64,000 bases of DNA from the NCBI RefSeq assembly GCF_018130825.1, contig NZ_JAFCJS010000001.1, positions 1,550,001 to 1,614,000 on the forward strand, written 5' to 3'. The notes beneath the pieces are model-generated. The model saw only the letters and a list, made by a program, of their open reading frames with translations, ran no database searches and was not told the DNA's origin. Origin of the DNA: Bradyrhizobium liaoningense (GTDB lineage Bacteria > Pseudomonadota > Alphaproteobacteria > Rhizobiales > Xanthobacteraceae). The translations under genes were made by a program, and so were the position numbers. Below, in pieces: positions 1 through 9,161 of the stretch. How positions within the stretch are numbered: the first letter of the stretch is position 1; each line of letters begins with the position of its first letter.

Positions 1-1
1 G

Positions 2-889
2 GTCGCGGCGCTGGCGCTGCTGCCGCTCCTTGCCGGCGGCTTTCTGCTCTACAGCCTGTCGCTGTGCTTTGCGAACGCGCTGGCCGTTCTCTCCGTCAGC
101 ATGCTGGTGCGTTATGGCGGCGAGGTGTCGATCGGGCACAGTTTCTTCGTGGCGCTCGGCGCCTACGCGGTCGCGATCGTCGAGCACCGCCTCGGCCTGT
201 CGATCGCCGTGAGCCTCCCGCTGGCGGTCCTGCTCGGCGCAGGTAGCGGCTTCGTCTTTGCATTCCCCTCGCGCCGGCTGTCCGGGATCTATCTTGCGGT
301 GGCCACCATGGCGTTGGCGCTCGCACTGCCGGAGATCCTGATCGGCTTCGAGAAGTTCACCGGCGGCTTCGAAGGTCTCTACATCGCGCAGGACCTGATT
401 CCCGGCGTCTCGAAGGCGTTGCAGCGCTACTATGTGGCGCTCGTGGTTCTGGTCGTCGTCTGTCTGGCGCTGGCGCATTTCCGCAAGTCGGCGCAGGGCC
501 TGGCGCTGCTGATGGCGCAGGCCCAGCCGCGCGCGGCCGAGGCGATGGGGATCACGCGGAGCTGGGCGCGCGTCTCGATTTTCACGTTGAGCGCCGCGCT
601 GGCCTCGCTGGCAGGTGCCATGACGGGCTTTGCATCGTCGACCGTTTCGCCGAACAGCTTTACCTTCTTCAGCGGCGTCTTCCTGCTGGTCGGCTCGGTC
701 GTCAGCCTGAACAGGCTGTCACTGCCGGCGGCGCTGGTCGGCGGCGCCTTCATCACGCTGGTGCCGACCTATCTCGCGAAGGCCGGCGACTGGGTTCCGA
801 TCCTTTACGGCGTGGCGCTGGTCGTCGTCACACTGGCAGCGAATGCCGGTGACTTGCGCCGCTTCCTGCCGCGCTGGAGGGGACGATGA
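2..889 (+). CDS. livM: Branched-chain amino acid ABC transporter permease (LivM type), 5' truncated by window edge
   Basis: The reading frame is open from base 2 to the stop at 887-889, so the true start lies upstream of the window. The visible 295 residues are almost all hydrophobic helices with short loops, as in LivM-type inner-membrane permeases of branched-chain or related amide importers. A cytoplasmic EAA-like loop (EAMGITRSWARVS) follows a run of helices and should contact the ATPase subunits. The stop overlaps the livG start by 4 nt (ATGA), so it is translationally coupled to the two ATPase genes that follow. The substrate cannot be read from the sequence; family members also carry urea, amides and aromatic acids. 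Confidence 0.9.
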   Translation, partial: VAALALLPLLAGGFLLYSLSLCFANALAVLSVSMLVRYGGEVSIGHSFFVALGAYAVAIVEHRLGLSIAVSLPLAVLLGAGSGFVFAFPSRRLSGIYLAVATMALALALPEILIGFEKFTGGFEGLYIAQDLIPGVSKALQRYYVALVVLVVVCLALAHFRKSAQGLALLMAQAQPRAAEAMGITRSWARVSIFTLSAALASLAGAMTGFASSTVSPNSFTFFSGVFLLVGSVVSLNRLSLPAALVGGAFITLVPTYLAKAGDWVPILYGVALVVVTLAANAGDLRRFLPRWRGR

Positions 890-1668
890 TGACCGCTACC
901 GGCAGCGGGCTCGTCGCGGAAGGCATCTCGCTTGGTTTCGGCGGGCTTCAGGTTCTCAGCGATGTCTCGCTGACGCTGAAGCCCGGTGTCATCACCGGGT
1001 TGATCGGGCCGAATGGTGCGGGCAAGACCAGCCTGTTCAACTGCCTCACCGGGCTCTATCACGGCCAGCGCGGGCACAGCAGTTTTGGTGGTACGCCGCT
1101 GGACGGCATGGGTCCGGCGCAGCGCGCCGCGTGCGGCATCACCCGCAGCTTCCAGAATCTGGCTATGTGCCCGGAGCTGTCGCTGCTCGAAAACGTCCTG
1201 GTCGGTCTCACCCTGAAGCGTCGGTCCGGCTGGTTCAGCGCCTTCGTGCCGACGCCGGCTCAACGGGCCGAGCAAGAGGACACCGAGCGCCGTGCCATAG
1301 CGGCGCTGAATGAGCTCGGCATTGCTTCGGCCGCCCATCACAAACCGTCTGATCTGCCGCCGGGAACGCTGCGTCTCGCCGAGATCGCGCGCGCCATTGC
1401 CAGCGAGCCCAGGGCGATCCTGCTCGACGAGCCGGCCGCGGGACTGAACGCCGTCGAGACGCGTGACCTGATGCGCGCCTTGAAGCGGCTGATGCGGCCC
1501 GACCTGGTGCTCCTCGTCGTCGAGCACGACATGGACCTGATCATGGAGCTTTGCGAGCACATCTATGTGCTCAATTTCGGCAGGATGATCGCGAACGGCA
1601 CGCCGGCGGAAATCCGCGCGCATCCTGATGTGATCCGCGTCTACCTCGGAGACGACGCCGATGACTGA
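886..1668 (+). CDS. livG: Branched-chain amino acid ABC transporter ATP-binding protein LivG
   Basis: A 260-residue cytoplasmic ATPase of the LivG type that powers the importer with LivM and LivF. Walker A is GPNGAGKTS near residue 43 and Walker B is ILLDEPAAGLN near residue 180, with the long insert typical of LivG between them. The ABC signature is unusual: where the family normally has LSYGQ, this protein reads LPPGT at residues 157-161, followed by the expected RLAEIARA. The start is one of two consecutive ATG codons (886 or 889); the first gives an ATGA overlap with livM. The last 8 nt overlap livF. The degenerate signature is seen directly; whether ATPase activity is altered is unknown. 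Confidence 0.93.
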   Translation: MMTATGSGLVAEGISLGFGGLQVLSDVSLTLKPGVITGLIGPNGAGKTSLFNCLTGLYHGQRGHSSFGGTPLDGMGPAQRAACGITRSFQNLAMCPELSLLENVLVGLTLKRRSGWFSAFVPTPAQRAEQEDTERRAIAALNELGIASAAHHKPSDLPPGTLRLAEIARAIASEPRAILLDEPAAGLNAVETRDLMRALKRLMRPDLVLLVVEHDMDLIMELCEHIYVLNFGRMIANGTPAEIRAHPDVIRVYLGDDADD

Positions 1669-2398
1669 GCTGTTCTCGGCGCGTGGTCTCGCGGTCAGCT
1701 ATGGCAGGGCGCGCGTCGTCGAAAATGTCGATCTGGCCGTGCCGGAAAGAGGCGTGGTGGCGCTGTTGGGTGCCAACGGCGCCGGAAAGTCGTCGGTGCT
1801 CAAGGCCATCGCGGGCCTCGTGCCGGCAGAGGGCGAGATGCGTTTTGCCGGCGAGGACATCGCTGCGCTCGCCGCCCGGCAGCGCGTCAGGCGCGGCATC
1901 GTCTATGTCCCCGAAGGACGCCAGATCGTCGGCTCGCTCACGGTCGCCGAAAATCTCCTGCTCGGCGGCTTCTTCCTCGATGCGCGGGTGCAGCGACAGC
2001 GGCGCGATCTCATGCTGGAGCTGTTTCCCGAGATCGCGAACCGCCTGAAGTCGCCGGCCTGGATGCTGAGTGGCGGCGAGCAGCAGATGCTCGCGATCGG
2101 GCGCGGCCTGATGAGCGCGCCGCGGCTGCTCCTGCTCGACGAGCCGTCGCTGGGACTGGCGCCACTGCTGATCCGGCGCGTGTTCGAACGCCTCGTGACC
2201 ATCAAGCAGGACACCGGCCTTGCCATCATGCTGGTCGAGCAGAATTTCCGCATGACGATGAAGGTGGCCGACGAGCTCTATTTCGTGCGCAACGGTGCCA
2301 TCGTCGGTCATCGCAGCGCGGCAGACCTCGCCACGCCGGCGAGCCGGGCCGAGGCCGTGGAAGCCTATCTCGGCGCGGGCCAGCCGGCGCCGGCCTAA
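1661..2398 (+). CDS. livF: Branched-chain amino acid ABC transporter ATP-binding protein LivF
   Basis: A 245-residue second ATPase of the same importer, close to the usual length of LivF. Walker A is GANGAGKSS, the signature is the canonical LSGGEQQMLAIGRGL, and Walker B is LLLDEPSLGLAP. It overlaps livG by 8 nt and is followed after 17 nt by the SMP-30-like gene, so livM-livG-livF-SMP30 looks like one transcript. The canonical signature here contrasts with the altered one in its LivG partner, which would make the pair functionally asymmetric (inference). Confidence 0.94.
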   Translation: MTELFSARGLAVSYGRARVVENVDLAVPERGVVALLGANGAGKSSVLKAIAGLVPAEGEMRFAGEDIAALAARQRVRRGIVYVPEGRQIVGSLTVAENLLLGGFFLDARVQRQRRDLMLELFPEIANRLKSPAWMLSGGEQQMLAIGRGLMSAPRLLLLDEPSLGLAPLLIRRVFERLVTIKQDTGLAIMLVEQNFRMTMKVADELYFVRNGAIVGHRSAADLATPASRAEAVEAYLGAGQPAPA

Positions 2399-2415
2399 GG
2401 ATATGGAGTGAGGGG

Positions 2416-3354
2416 ATGCGTCTCGAAGGCAGAGAGATTGCGAGCGGACTTGCCTTTCCGGAAGGGCCGGTCGCGCTCGCCGATGGCAGCGTCATCGTTG
2501 TCGAGATCGAGGGCGGCCGGCTAACGCGCGTGCTTCCTTCGGGCCGGAAAGAGGTGATCGCGCATCTCGGCGGTGGTCCGAACGGCGCGGCCATCGGCCC
2601 GGACGGCAAATGCTATGTCTGCAACAATGGCGGCTTCTCCTGGCACAGGGACAGTCGCAATTTTGCTCGCCCGACCGGCCGCGCCGAAGATTACACGACA
2701 GGCCGTATCGAGCAGGTCGACCTTGCTACCGGCGTCGTCAAGACTCTTTACGACAGTTGCAACGGCGTCAATCTGAAGGGGCCGAACGACATCGTCTTTG
2801 ACGACAAGGGCGGCTTCTGGTTCACCGATCTCGGCAAGACCTATGGCCGGCTGATGGATCGCGGCGCGGTCTATTATGCGCGCACCGACGGCTCCATGAT
2901 CAAGGAGGCGATCTTTCCGATCATGACGCCGAACGGTGTCGGGCTCTCGCCGGACGGGCGCACGCTCTACGTTTCGGAGACCGAGACTAGCCGGATCTGG
3001 AGCTATCCCATCACCGGCGAAGGCGAGGTTGCCAAGGAGCCGTGGCCATCGCCCAACGGCGGCCGTCTGCTGCACGGACTGCCGGGTTACCAGCGGTTCG
3101 ATTCGCTCGCGGTGGAGGAGGGCGGCAACATCTGCGTCGCAACGCTGGTGCGTGGCGGTGTCAGCGTGTTTTCGCCGGACGGTCGGTTGATCGAATTCCA
3201 CGAAGCGGATGAGGTCTACTGCACCAACATCTGCTTCGGCGGCCCGGATATGCGCACCGCCTTCATCACACTCTCCGGCACCGGGCGGCTGATTGCCGTC
3301 GATTGGCCTCGGGCCGGTCTCGTCCTCAACGATCCCCTGACCGCACGCGGGTGA
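2416..3354 (+). CDS. SMP-30/gluconolactonase/LRE family protein (six-bladed propeller lactonase-like)
   Basis: A 312-residue cytosolic protein of the SMP-30/gluconolactonase family; no signal peptide is visible. The four metal-ligand positions of the family can be placed: Glu16 in FPEGP, Asn124 in GPND, Asn173 in PNGVGLSPDG and Asp229 in RFDSL. Such enzymes hydrolyse sugar lactones or related esters with a divalent metal. The gene sits 17 nt downstream of livF on the same strand, so it probably acts on the compound imported by the Liv-type transporter or on a breakdown product (inference). It converges on the RND gene to its right with a 39-nt gap in which I see no clear terminator. Confidence 0.85.
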   Translation: MRLEGREIASGLAFPEGPVALADGSVIVVEIEGGRLTRVLPSGRKEVIAHLGGGPNGAAIGPDGKCYVCNNGGFSWHRDSRNFARPTGRAEDYTTGRIEQVDLATGVVKTLYDSCNGVNLKGPNDIVFDDKGGFWFTDLGKTYGRLMDRGAVYYARTDGSMIKEAIFPIMTPNGVGLSPDGRTLYVSETETSRIWSYPITGEGEVAKEPWPSPNGGRLLHGLPGYQRFDSLAVEEGGNICVATLVRGGVSVFSPDGRLIEFHEADEVYCTNICFGGPDMRTAFITLSGTGRLIAVDWPRAGLVLNDPLTARG

Positions 3355-3393
3355 TTGCCGCCCCTCGCTGACATGGGCATCGCCGAAGCCTGT

Positions 3394-6300
3394 CTAGACT
3401 GCATTGCGATCGGACGAACTCGGCCGATGGCTTGATTTGAAAGCCGCCTTCGCGCGCTCGCGGACGCGCTGAAAGACCACATAGAGCATCGGCACCAAAA
3501 ATATCCCGATCGAGCTTGCGGCCAGCATGCCGGCAAACACCGCCGTGCCCACCGCGCGACGGCTGAGCGCGGCAGCGCCCGTTGCGATGACGAGCGGCAG
3601 CAGGCCGAGGATGAAGGCCGCCGAGGTCATCATGACGGCGCGAAAGCGCATATGGGCGCCCTGGACGGCGGCCTCATCGAGCGCCATTCCCGCCTCGCGC
3701 TGCTCCTTCGCGAATTCGACGATCAGGATGCCGTTCTTGGCGGCGAGGGCGATCAGGACCACCAGGCCGATCTGGCCATAGAGATCGAGGTTGAGCCCCG
3801 CGACCTTGATGCCGAGATAGGATCCGAGCACGCCGACGACGACGGAGAGCAGCACGGGGATGGGGACCACCGTGCTCTCATAGAGCGCGACCAGGAACAA
3901 ATACGCGAACAGGACGGCCAGCATCAGCACGATGCCGGTCTGGCCGGCGGCCTGTTGCTCCTGATAGGCGGTGCCGGTCCATGCAAAAGTGTAACCGGAC
4001 GGCAGCACGGCATCGGAGATCTCAGTCATGGCAGCCATCGCGGTGCCCGAGGAGATGTTCGGCGCCGGGCTGCCGTTGACGGTCACCGAGCGGTAGTTGT
4101 TGTAGCGGGTGATGACCTGCGGCCCGGTGACGATCTTCAGCGCCGCCAGTGATCGGAGCGGTACCATCTCGCCGGTGCTGTTGCGCACATAGATCCGCCA
4201 GATGTCCGAGGTGTCGGCGCGGTCGAACGCCTCGCCTTGAAGATTGACCTGCCAGGTCCGGCCGAACAGATTGAAATTGTTGACGTAGATGCCGCCAAGC
4301 GTGGCTTGCAGCGCGGTGAAGATGTCACTGATGGTGACGCCCAGCGCCTGGGCCTTGCGGCGGTCGATATCGAGATAGAGCGACGGGTTGGTCGCGGTGA
4401 ATGTCGAGAACACGCGCGCAAGCCGCGGATCGGCATTGGCGGCGCCGATCAGTGCGTTCGTGACGCTGGAGATCGCTGCTGGAGTCTGCCCCTCCAGCGC
4501 CTGCAGCTGATATTCGAATCCGCCTCCGGTCGAGAGCCCGATGATCGGCGGCAGGTTGAACGGCAGCACGTTGGCCTCTCGAATCTGAGCGCCGGCTGCA
4601 AACATCCTGGCAATCAGCGCCTGCGCCGAATCCGCGGCCGCCTTTCTGTCGGCGAAGGGTTTCAGCCGCGCCACCACGAGCGCGCTGTTCGGCTCGGAGG
4701 CGCCGTCGAGCAGCGAGAAGCCGATCACTGCCAGGACGTGGTCGACGGCCGGTATCTGTTTCAGGATGTCCTCGACTTGCCGGGTGACCACGCTGGTCCG
4801 TGCCACCGATGCGCCATCGGGCAACTGCACAGAGGTGAAGAAGGCTCCCTGGTCTTCCTCCGGCAGGAAGCCCGTCGGCGTGACCAGCGACAGGCCGAAG
4901 ATGCCGCCGGCAAAGACCGCCACGAGCAGGAGTGACAACGAGGCCATGCGCACCAGGTGGCGGACGCCGCCGCTGTAGCGATCGCGCACCCAGTCGATCC
5001 CGCCGAGCACGCGGCCGATGAGACCCCGGCGCGGGCCGCCGTGGCGCAGCAGCAGGGCGCACAGCGCCGGGGAGAGCGTGAGCGCGTTCAATGCCGAGAT
5101 CATCATGGCGGCGCTGATGGTCACCGCGAACTGACGGAACAGCGTGCCCGAGATGCCGGGAATGAATGCGATCGGGACGAACACCGAGAGCAGCACCAGG
5201 GTAATGGCGATGATCGGCGCGGTGATCTGCCTCATGGCCTTCTTGCTGGCCTCCGCCGGCGACAGGTCGGGCTCCTCCGCCATGACGCGCTCGACATTCT
5301 CCACCACGACGATGGCGTCGTCGACGACGATGCCGATGGCGAGCACCATGGCGAGCAGGGATACCGTGTTGGCCGAATAGCCGAAGGTCAGCAGGACGGC
5401 GAAGGTGCCCACCAGGCTGACCGGTACGGCGACGGCCGGAATCGCCGTGGCTCTGAGGTTTCCGAGGAACAGATAGACCACGACCACCACCAGGACGAAC
5501 GCCTCGCCCAGCGTCCGCAACACCTCCGCAATGGTGTCGCGGACGAACGTCGTGGAATCGTATTGCACGAGATAGCTGAGGCCTGGAGGAAACCGGGCGG
5601 ACAGTCGCTGCATCGTCTCCGCCACCGCGCGCGCGGTGGTCACCGCATTGGCGCCCGGCGCGAGATAGATCGCGATCGGGACGGCGGCGCGCCCGTCGAT
5701 CCGCGCTTCGCTGTCGAGATTTTGCGCGCCCATCTCGACGCGGGCGACGTCCTTCACGAGCAGCGATGATCCGTCCGGATTGGCGCGCAGCACGATGTTG
5801 GCGAATTGATCGACGGTGGCGAGCCGGCCCAGTGTCTGCACGTTGAACTGGAACTGCTGATCGTTGCTGATCGGCCGCGCCCCGATACGGCCGACGGGAG
5901 CCTGGACGCTCTGCGCGCGGATTGCGGCGATCACGTCCGCCGGGGTCAGGCCGAGGCTGGTGAGCCGCTGCGTATCGAACCAGATCCGCATCGAATAGTT
6001 CATCTTGGCGAACAGATTGGCCTGGCCGACCCCGGGTGTGCTGGCGATGGCGTCGAGCACGTTGATGATGGCGTAGTTGGTGATGAAGAGCGGATCCTGC
6101 CGGCCATCGGCACTGTACAGCACCAGAAACTGCAGGATCGAGGAGGATCGCTTCTGCACCGTCACGCCCTGCTGCTGCACCTCCGTGGGCAATTGCGACA
6201 GCGCGCTCTGCACGCGATTGTTGACGTTGACGGTGTTGATGTCGGGATTGGTGCCGAGCGCGAACGACACCGTCAGCGTGTAGCTGCCGTCATTGCCGCT

Positions 6301-6546
6301 GGTCGATTTCATGTACAGCGCGCGGTCGACGCCGATGACCTGAGCCTCCAGCGGCTGGGCGACGCTGCTCTCCACCACTTCGGCCGAGGCGCCGGGGAAG
6401 GTCGCGGCCACGGTGACCTGAGGCGGCACGATATCCGGAAACTGCGCCACCGGAATCTGCGTGAGCGCCAGCGCGCCGGCGATGGTGATGATGAAAGCGA
6501 TCACCATCGATAGCCGCGGGCGGTCGACGAAGACGTCCGATATCAT
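3394..6546 (-). CDS. Efflux RND transporter permease subunit (HAE1/AcrB family)
   Basis: A 1050-residue inner-membrane proton-driven drug exporter of the AcrB/MexB size class. It begins directly with the first helix ([17 protein letters not shown]). The TM4 proton-relay aspartates are present at Asp409-Asp410 in [10 protein letters not shown], and the TM10 lysine is in [16 protein letters not shown]. Two large periplasmic porter and docking loops are in the expected places. Its start overlaps the stop of the adaptor gene by 4 nt, giving an adaptor-pump operon. No outer-membrane TolC/OprM-type gene and no TetR-type repressor are adjacent, so it must use an outer-membrane channel encoded elsewhere. 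Confidence 0.95.
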   Translation of the reverse strand: MISDVFVDRPRLSMVIAFIITIAGALALTQIPVAQFPDIVPPQVTVAATFPGASAEVVESSVAQPLEAQVIGVDRALYMKSTSGNDGSYTLTVSFALGTNPDINTVNVNNRVQSALSQLPTEVQQQGVTVQKRSSSILQFLVLYSADGRQDPLFITNYAIINVLDAIASTPGVGQANLFAKMNYSMRIWFDTQRLTSLGLTPADVIAAIRAQSVQAPVGRIGARPISNDQQFQFNVQTLGRLATVDQFANIVLRANPDGSSLLVKDVARVEMGAQNLDSEARIDGRAAVPIAIYLAPGANAVTTARAVAETMQRLSARFPPGLSYLVQYDSTTFVRDTIAEVLRTLGEAFVLVVVVVYLFLGNLRATAIPAVAVPVSLVGTFAVLLTFGYSANTVSLLAMVLAIGIVVDDAIVVVENVERVMAEEPDLSPAEASKKAMRQITAPIIAITLVLLSVFVPIAFIPGISGTLFRQFAVTISAAMMISALNALTLSPALCALLLRHGGPRRGLIGRVLGGIDWVRDRYSGGVRHLVRMASLSLLLVAVFAGGIFGLSLVTPTGFLPEEDQGAFFTSVQLPDGASVARTSVVTRQVEDILKQIPAVDHVLAVIGFSLLDGASEPNSALVVARLKPFADRKAAADSAQALIARMFAAGAQIREANVLPFNLPPIIGLSTGGGFEYQLQALEGQTPAAISSVTNALIGAANADPRLARVFSTFTATNPSLYLDIDRRKAQALGVTISDIFTALQATLGGIYVNNFNLFGRTWQVNLQGEAFDRADTSDIWRIYVRNSTGEMVPLRSLAALKIVTGPQVITRYNNYRSVTVNGSPAPNISSGTAMAAMTEISDAVLPSGYTFAWTGTAYQEQQAAGQTGIVLMLAVLFAYLFLVALYESTVVPIPVLLSVVVGVLGSYLGIKVAGLNLDLYGQIGLVVLIALAAKNGILIVEFAKEQREAGMALDEAAVQGAHMRFRAVMMTSAAFILGLLPLVIATGAAALSRRAVGTAVFAGMLAASSIGIFLVPMLYVVFQRVRERAKAAFKSSHRPSSSDRNAV

Positions 6547-7784
6547 GGGCTGCCGTCCGCCGGGCGTGTCGGGGGAGGGGTGCTGCGGTCGGCCGGTGGC
6601 GCCAGCCCGCTCGCTGCGCCCTTCATGCTCGACAGAATGAGTGCGCTTGCCGGATCCGGGGTGACGGTCTGGCCGGCACGAACCCGTTGCAGGCCTTCGG
6701 CGATCACCTTGTCGCCGGCCGCAAGCCCATTGATGACCGCGGCGATCGTCGGTGTCGATTGTCCGAGCTGAATGCGTCGCTGCTCGGCCTTGTTGTCCGT
6801 GCCCACCACGAGGACGTAGTCGCCCCGCTGGTCGGACAGCACCGCCGAGCGCGGGATCGCCAGCACCTCGATCGGCTGGACGCCTTCGAGCACGACGGTC
6901 ACGAACTCGCCGTCGGTCAGCTCGTGGGCGATGACGCCTGCCGCGGAGGGGGCACGCAGGATCGGATTGGCGATCTCGCCCCGCACCGTGATCGTGTCGG
7001 TGTTTTGCGCGATGCTGTTGTCGACGAAGTTCAGCTTGCCGGACTGGCCGTACATGCGCCCGTCGGGCAGCCGCAACCGGATCACCACCGCCTCGAGTCC
7101 GCCTTGCGGACCATATCGCTCGCGCAGTTCGAGCCCCTGGCGCAGCGGCACGGGAAACGTGACGTACATCGGATCCTGGCTGACGATGGTGGTCAGCACG
7201 CCGGAAGAGGGGCTCACGATGTTGCCTTCCGTCACCGCCGTGCGTCCGATCTTGCCGTCGATCGGCGCGCTGATCACGGTGTAGTCGAGGTTGATTTGCG
7301 AGGCCTGGACCTGCGCCTGCGCGGCCTGCACCTGGGCTTCCAGGCTGCGCTGGTTTGCAATCGCAGCGTCGTAGGTCGACTGCTGCCCGGCCGGTCCGCC
7401 GAGCAGGGTGCGTGCGCGCTCCGTCGTCAGCCTTGCATTCTCCAGCGTTGCCTCCAGCTGCGCCACCTGCGCCTTCTTGGCCGCAAGATCGGCTTCGAAT
7501 GGACCGCGCTCGAGGCGATAGAGCTGGTCACCTTTCTTGATCTCGGCGCCCTCGTTGAAGAGCCGCTGTTCCAGAAAGGCGGTGACGCGGGCGGCAACGT
7601 TGACCCGGTTGATTGCCTCGATGCGGCCGAGAAACTCGCTGCTCTCGGTGATCGGCCGCCGTGTTGCTTCGACGATCCCGACTGAAGGCGCGGAGGCGGC
7701 AGGTTGCGTCCGGGCGGCCCCGCCGGTCAGCCCGATCATGAGACCTGCCGCCAGCAATCGGATCGGGACGTCCGCATGGTTCAT
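6543..7784 (-). CDS. Efflux RND transporter periplasmic adaptor subunit (MexA/AcrA family)
   Basis: A 413-residue membrane-fusion protein linking the RND pump downstream to an outer-membrane channel. An N-terminal export signal ([15 protein letters not shown]) is followed by the first half of a biotinyl-lipoyl domain ([18 protein letters not shown]). Next come a coiled-coil hairpin rich in Ala, Gln and Glu (about residues 95-165) and the second lipoyl half ([15 protein letters not shown]), then beta-barrel regions. I see no lipobox cysteine, so it is probably tethered by an uncleaved or cleaved signal rather than as a lipoprotein. It is the first gene of a two-gene operon with the pump (ATGA overlap). 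Confidence 0.94.
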   Translation of the reverse strand: MNHADVPIRLLAAGLMIGLTGGAARTQPAASAPSVGIVEATRRPITESSEFLGRIEAINRVNVAARVTAFLEQRLFNEGAEIKKGDQLYRLERGPFEADLAAKKAQVAQLEATLENARLTTERARTLLGGPAGQQSTYDAAIANQRSLEAQVQAAQAQVQASQINLDYTVISAPIDGKIGRTAVTEGNIVSPSSGVLTTIVSQDPMYVTFPVPLRQGLELRERYGPQGGLEAVVIRLRLPDGRMYGQSGKLNFVDNSIAQNTDTITVRGEIANPILRAPSAAGVIAHELTDGEFVTVVLEGVQPIEVLAIPRSAVLSDQRGDYVLVVGTDNKAEQRRIQLGQSTPTIAAVINGLAAGDKVIAEGLQRVRAGQTVTPDPASALILSSMKGAASGLAPPADRSTPPPTRPADGSP

Positions 7785-7823
7785 CGTCCGCTCCTTGCTC
7801 CGGGTTCAGAACAGCGGACTGGG

Positions 7824-8081
7824 TCACTCCCGCGCGGCCCTGTCGCTCCGCGCGGGTTCGTCGTAGCCCTTGCGATGGCTGTAGAACATCAGTGCGATCA
7901 GGCCGCAGCCCGACACCAGGAAGAGGACCGCGGCCCCGGCAAGGATGATATTGCCGTAGACCGGCATCGCCGGCGTCGAGCGCCAGACCGACACGCAAAA
8001 CCAGGTCGCCGCAACGAGAAGCGCGGCCAGCACGGCGGCGAGGATCCATTGGTAATTGTTGCGCACGATTTCCTCCATCAC
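7824..8081 (-). CDS. Small two-helix membrane protein, function unknown
   Basis: An 85-residue protein with two clear hydrophobic segments: ILAAVLAALLVAATWFCVSV near residues 13-32 and NIILAGAAVLFLVSGCGLIALMF near residues 44-66. A charged, Arg/Glu-rich C-terminus follows. Two ATG codons in tandem (8081 and 8078) could serve as start. It lies between the RND adaptor and the Tat-signal protein gene on the same strand, 24 nt from the latter, so it may be co-transcribed with the hdeD group upstream. I do not recognise a named family. Confidence 0.65.
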   Translation of the reverse strand: MMEEIVRNNYQWILAAVLAALLVAATWFCVSVWRSTPAMPVYGNIILAGAAVLFLVSGCGLIALMFYSHRKGYDEPARSDRAARE

Positions 8082-8105
8082 CCTGCCAAGGGCCCGACAA
8101 GCGTC

Positions 8106-8426
8106 CTAGCGCCAGCGCCATCCGCAATGACGACGGCCCCGATGCCACCAGCACACCCAGCGGCGGCGACGACGCGGCGGTGGGGGACGCCAACCGGGAC
8201 GCGGTGGCGGCGCGCCCCAGCCCGGGCCGCCCCAGCCCGGACTGGGTCCCGGTCCCCACTGCGCCGGCATGACAGGGAGCGCTGACTCGCCGGCCCGTCC
8301 GGGATCGGGGTCGATCGGCATCGCCTCCGCGACACCGATGAGGCGAACGCCGACGGTGCCGATTGCGGCCGCGGCAATGGCATTCGTTGCAAGACCGAGG
8401 AAGGCGCGGCGGTTGGGAGCATTCAT
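8106..8426 (-). CDS. Small Tat-signal exported protein, Trp/Pro/Arg-rich C-terminus
   Basis: A 106-residue protein starting at the ATG that overlaps the hdeD stop by 4 nt (ATGA). The N-terminus has a twin-arginine signal (NRRAFLG) followed by a hydrophobic stretch (AIAAAAIGTVGVRLIG) and a likely cleavage point near AEA. The mature part is low complexity: GPGPSPGWGGPGWG, then PPPPRRRRR, then a cysteine- and tryptophan-rich tail (WVCWWHRGRRHCGWRW). Similar small proteins with Trp/His/Arg tails occur in rhizobia without a known function. Coupling to hdeD suggests an envelope or acid-stress setting (inference). Confidence 0.7.
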   Translation of the reverse strand: MNAPNRRAFLGLATNAIAAAAIGTVGVRLIGVAEAMPIDPDPGRAGESALPVMPAQWGPGPSPGWGGPGWGAPPPRPGWRPPPPRRRRRWVCWWHRGRRHCGWRWR

Positions 8427-9001
8427 TGTGCTTCTCTCCTTTGTGATTCGGCCGTCCGCAGCGATTGCAACGCATAGAGCAGCCAGGCGAGGCCATGCGA
8501 GATCAGGTCGATACCGAGCAGGAAGCCAAGCGCCCAGACGCTGATGTCGGGGAAGCCGAACAGGATGAGCACGCCGGCGATGACGGCAAAGATGCCGGAG
8601 ATCAGCATCATCCAGCCGTTCTGATGCCAGTAGGCAAAACTCAGCACGCACCGAATGACGCCGGACGCGAACAGCACCGCGCCGAGGAAATAGGTCAGGA
8701 TCAGCGCGCCCGAGTCGGGCTGGGTGAGCAGCAGCAGGCCAAAGACGAGGTAGAGCGCGCCGAGAACGATCCGCCACAGGAAGCCGCCCCATTCCTTGGT
8801 CCAGAACGCATGCGCGATCTCGAACCCGCCGGCGGCGATCGCGGTCAGTCCGATGAACTTGACGCTGATGATGGTCGCGAACGCGAGATCGCCCAAGGCG
8901 AAGAGGCCGGCGGCAATCAGGACGGCGCCGAGGAGAGCACAGACCCAGAGTGGCGGAGGGCCCAGCGCTTCGATGCCGGACCGGCTGTCATAGGCTGTCA
9001 T
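8423..9001 (-). CDS. hdeD: HdeD-family acid-resistance membrane protein (DUF308)
   Basis: A 192-residue inner-membrane protein with about six hydrophobic helices, matching the length and pattern of HdeD (DUF308). Typical segments are ALLGAVLIAAGLFALGDLAF, LGALYLVFGLLLL, GAVLFASGVIRCVLSFAYW and SGIFAVIAGVLILFGFP. The start is placed at 9001 because GGGAGGATCGC lies just upstream; an upstream in-frame start at 9112 would add 37 residues without membrane character. HdeD proteins are linked to acid resistance at high cell density in enterics. The gene leads a small set with the Tat-signal protein and the 85-residue membrane protein. Confidence 0.85.
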   Translation of the reverse strand: MTAYDSRSGIEALGPPPLWVCALLGAVLIAAGLFALGDLAFATIISVKFIGLTAIAAGGFEIAHAFWTKEWGGFLWRIVLGALYLVFGLLLLTQPDSGALILTYFLGAVLFASGVIRCVLSFAYWHQNGWMMLISGIFAVIAGVLILFGFPDISVWALGFLLGIDLISHGLAWLLYALQSLRTAESQRREAQ

Positions 9002-9161
9002 GCGATCCTCCCGGACAACGATGGTTCCATCGACAGACGGTGAATCGTAGCGGCGAACCCGCGGCGCCGACATCAGACGAAACCCTGAGCCACCGGGCGG
9101 GAATGTTCGCATCCCCCTTGGGTTCTGTGCCCGTTTTAACGCGAGCTGGTCCCCGAGGACC

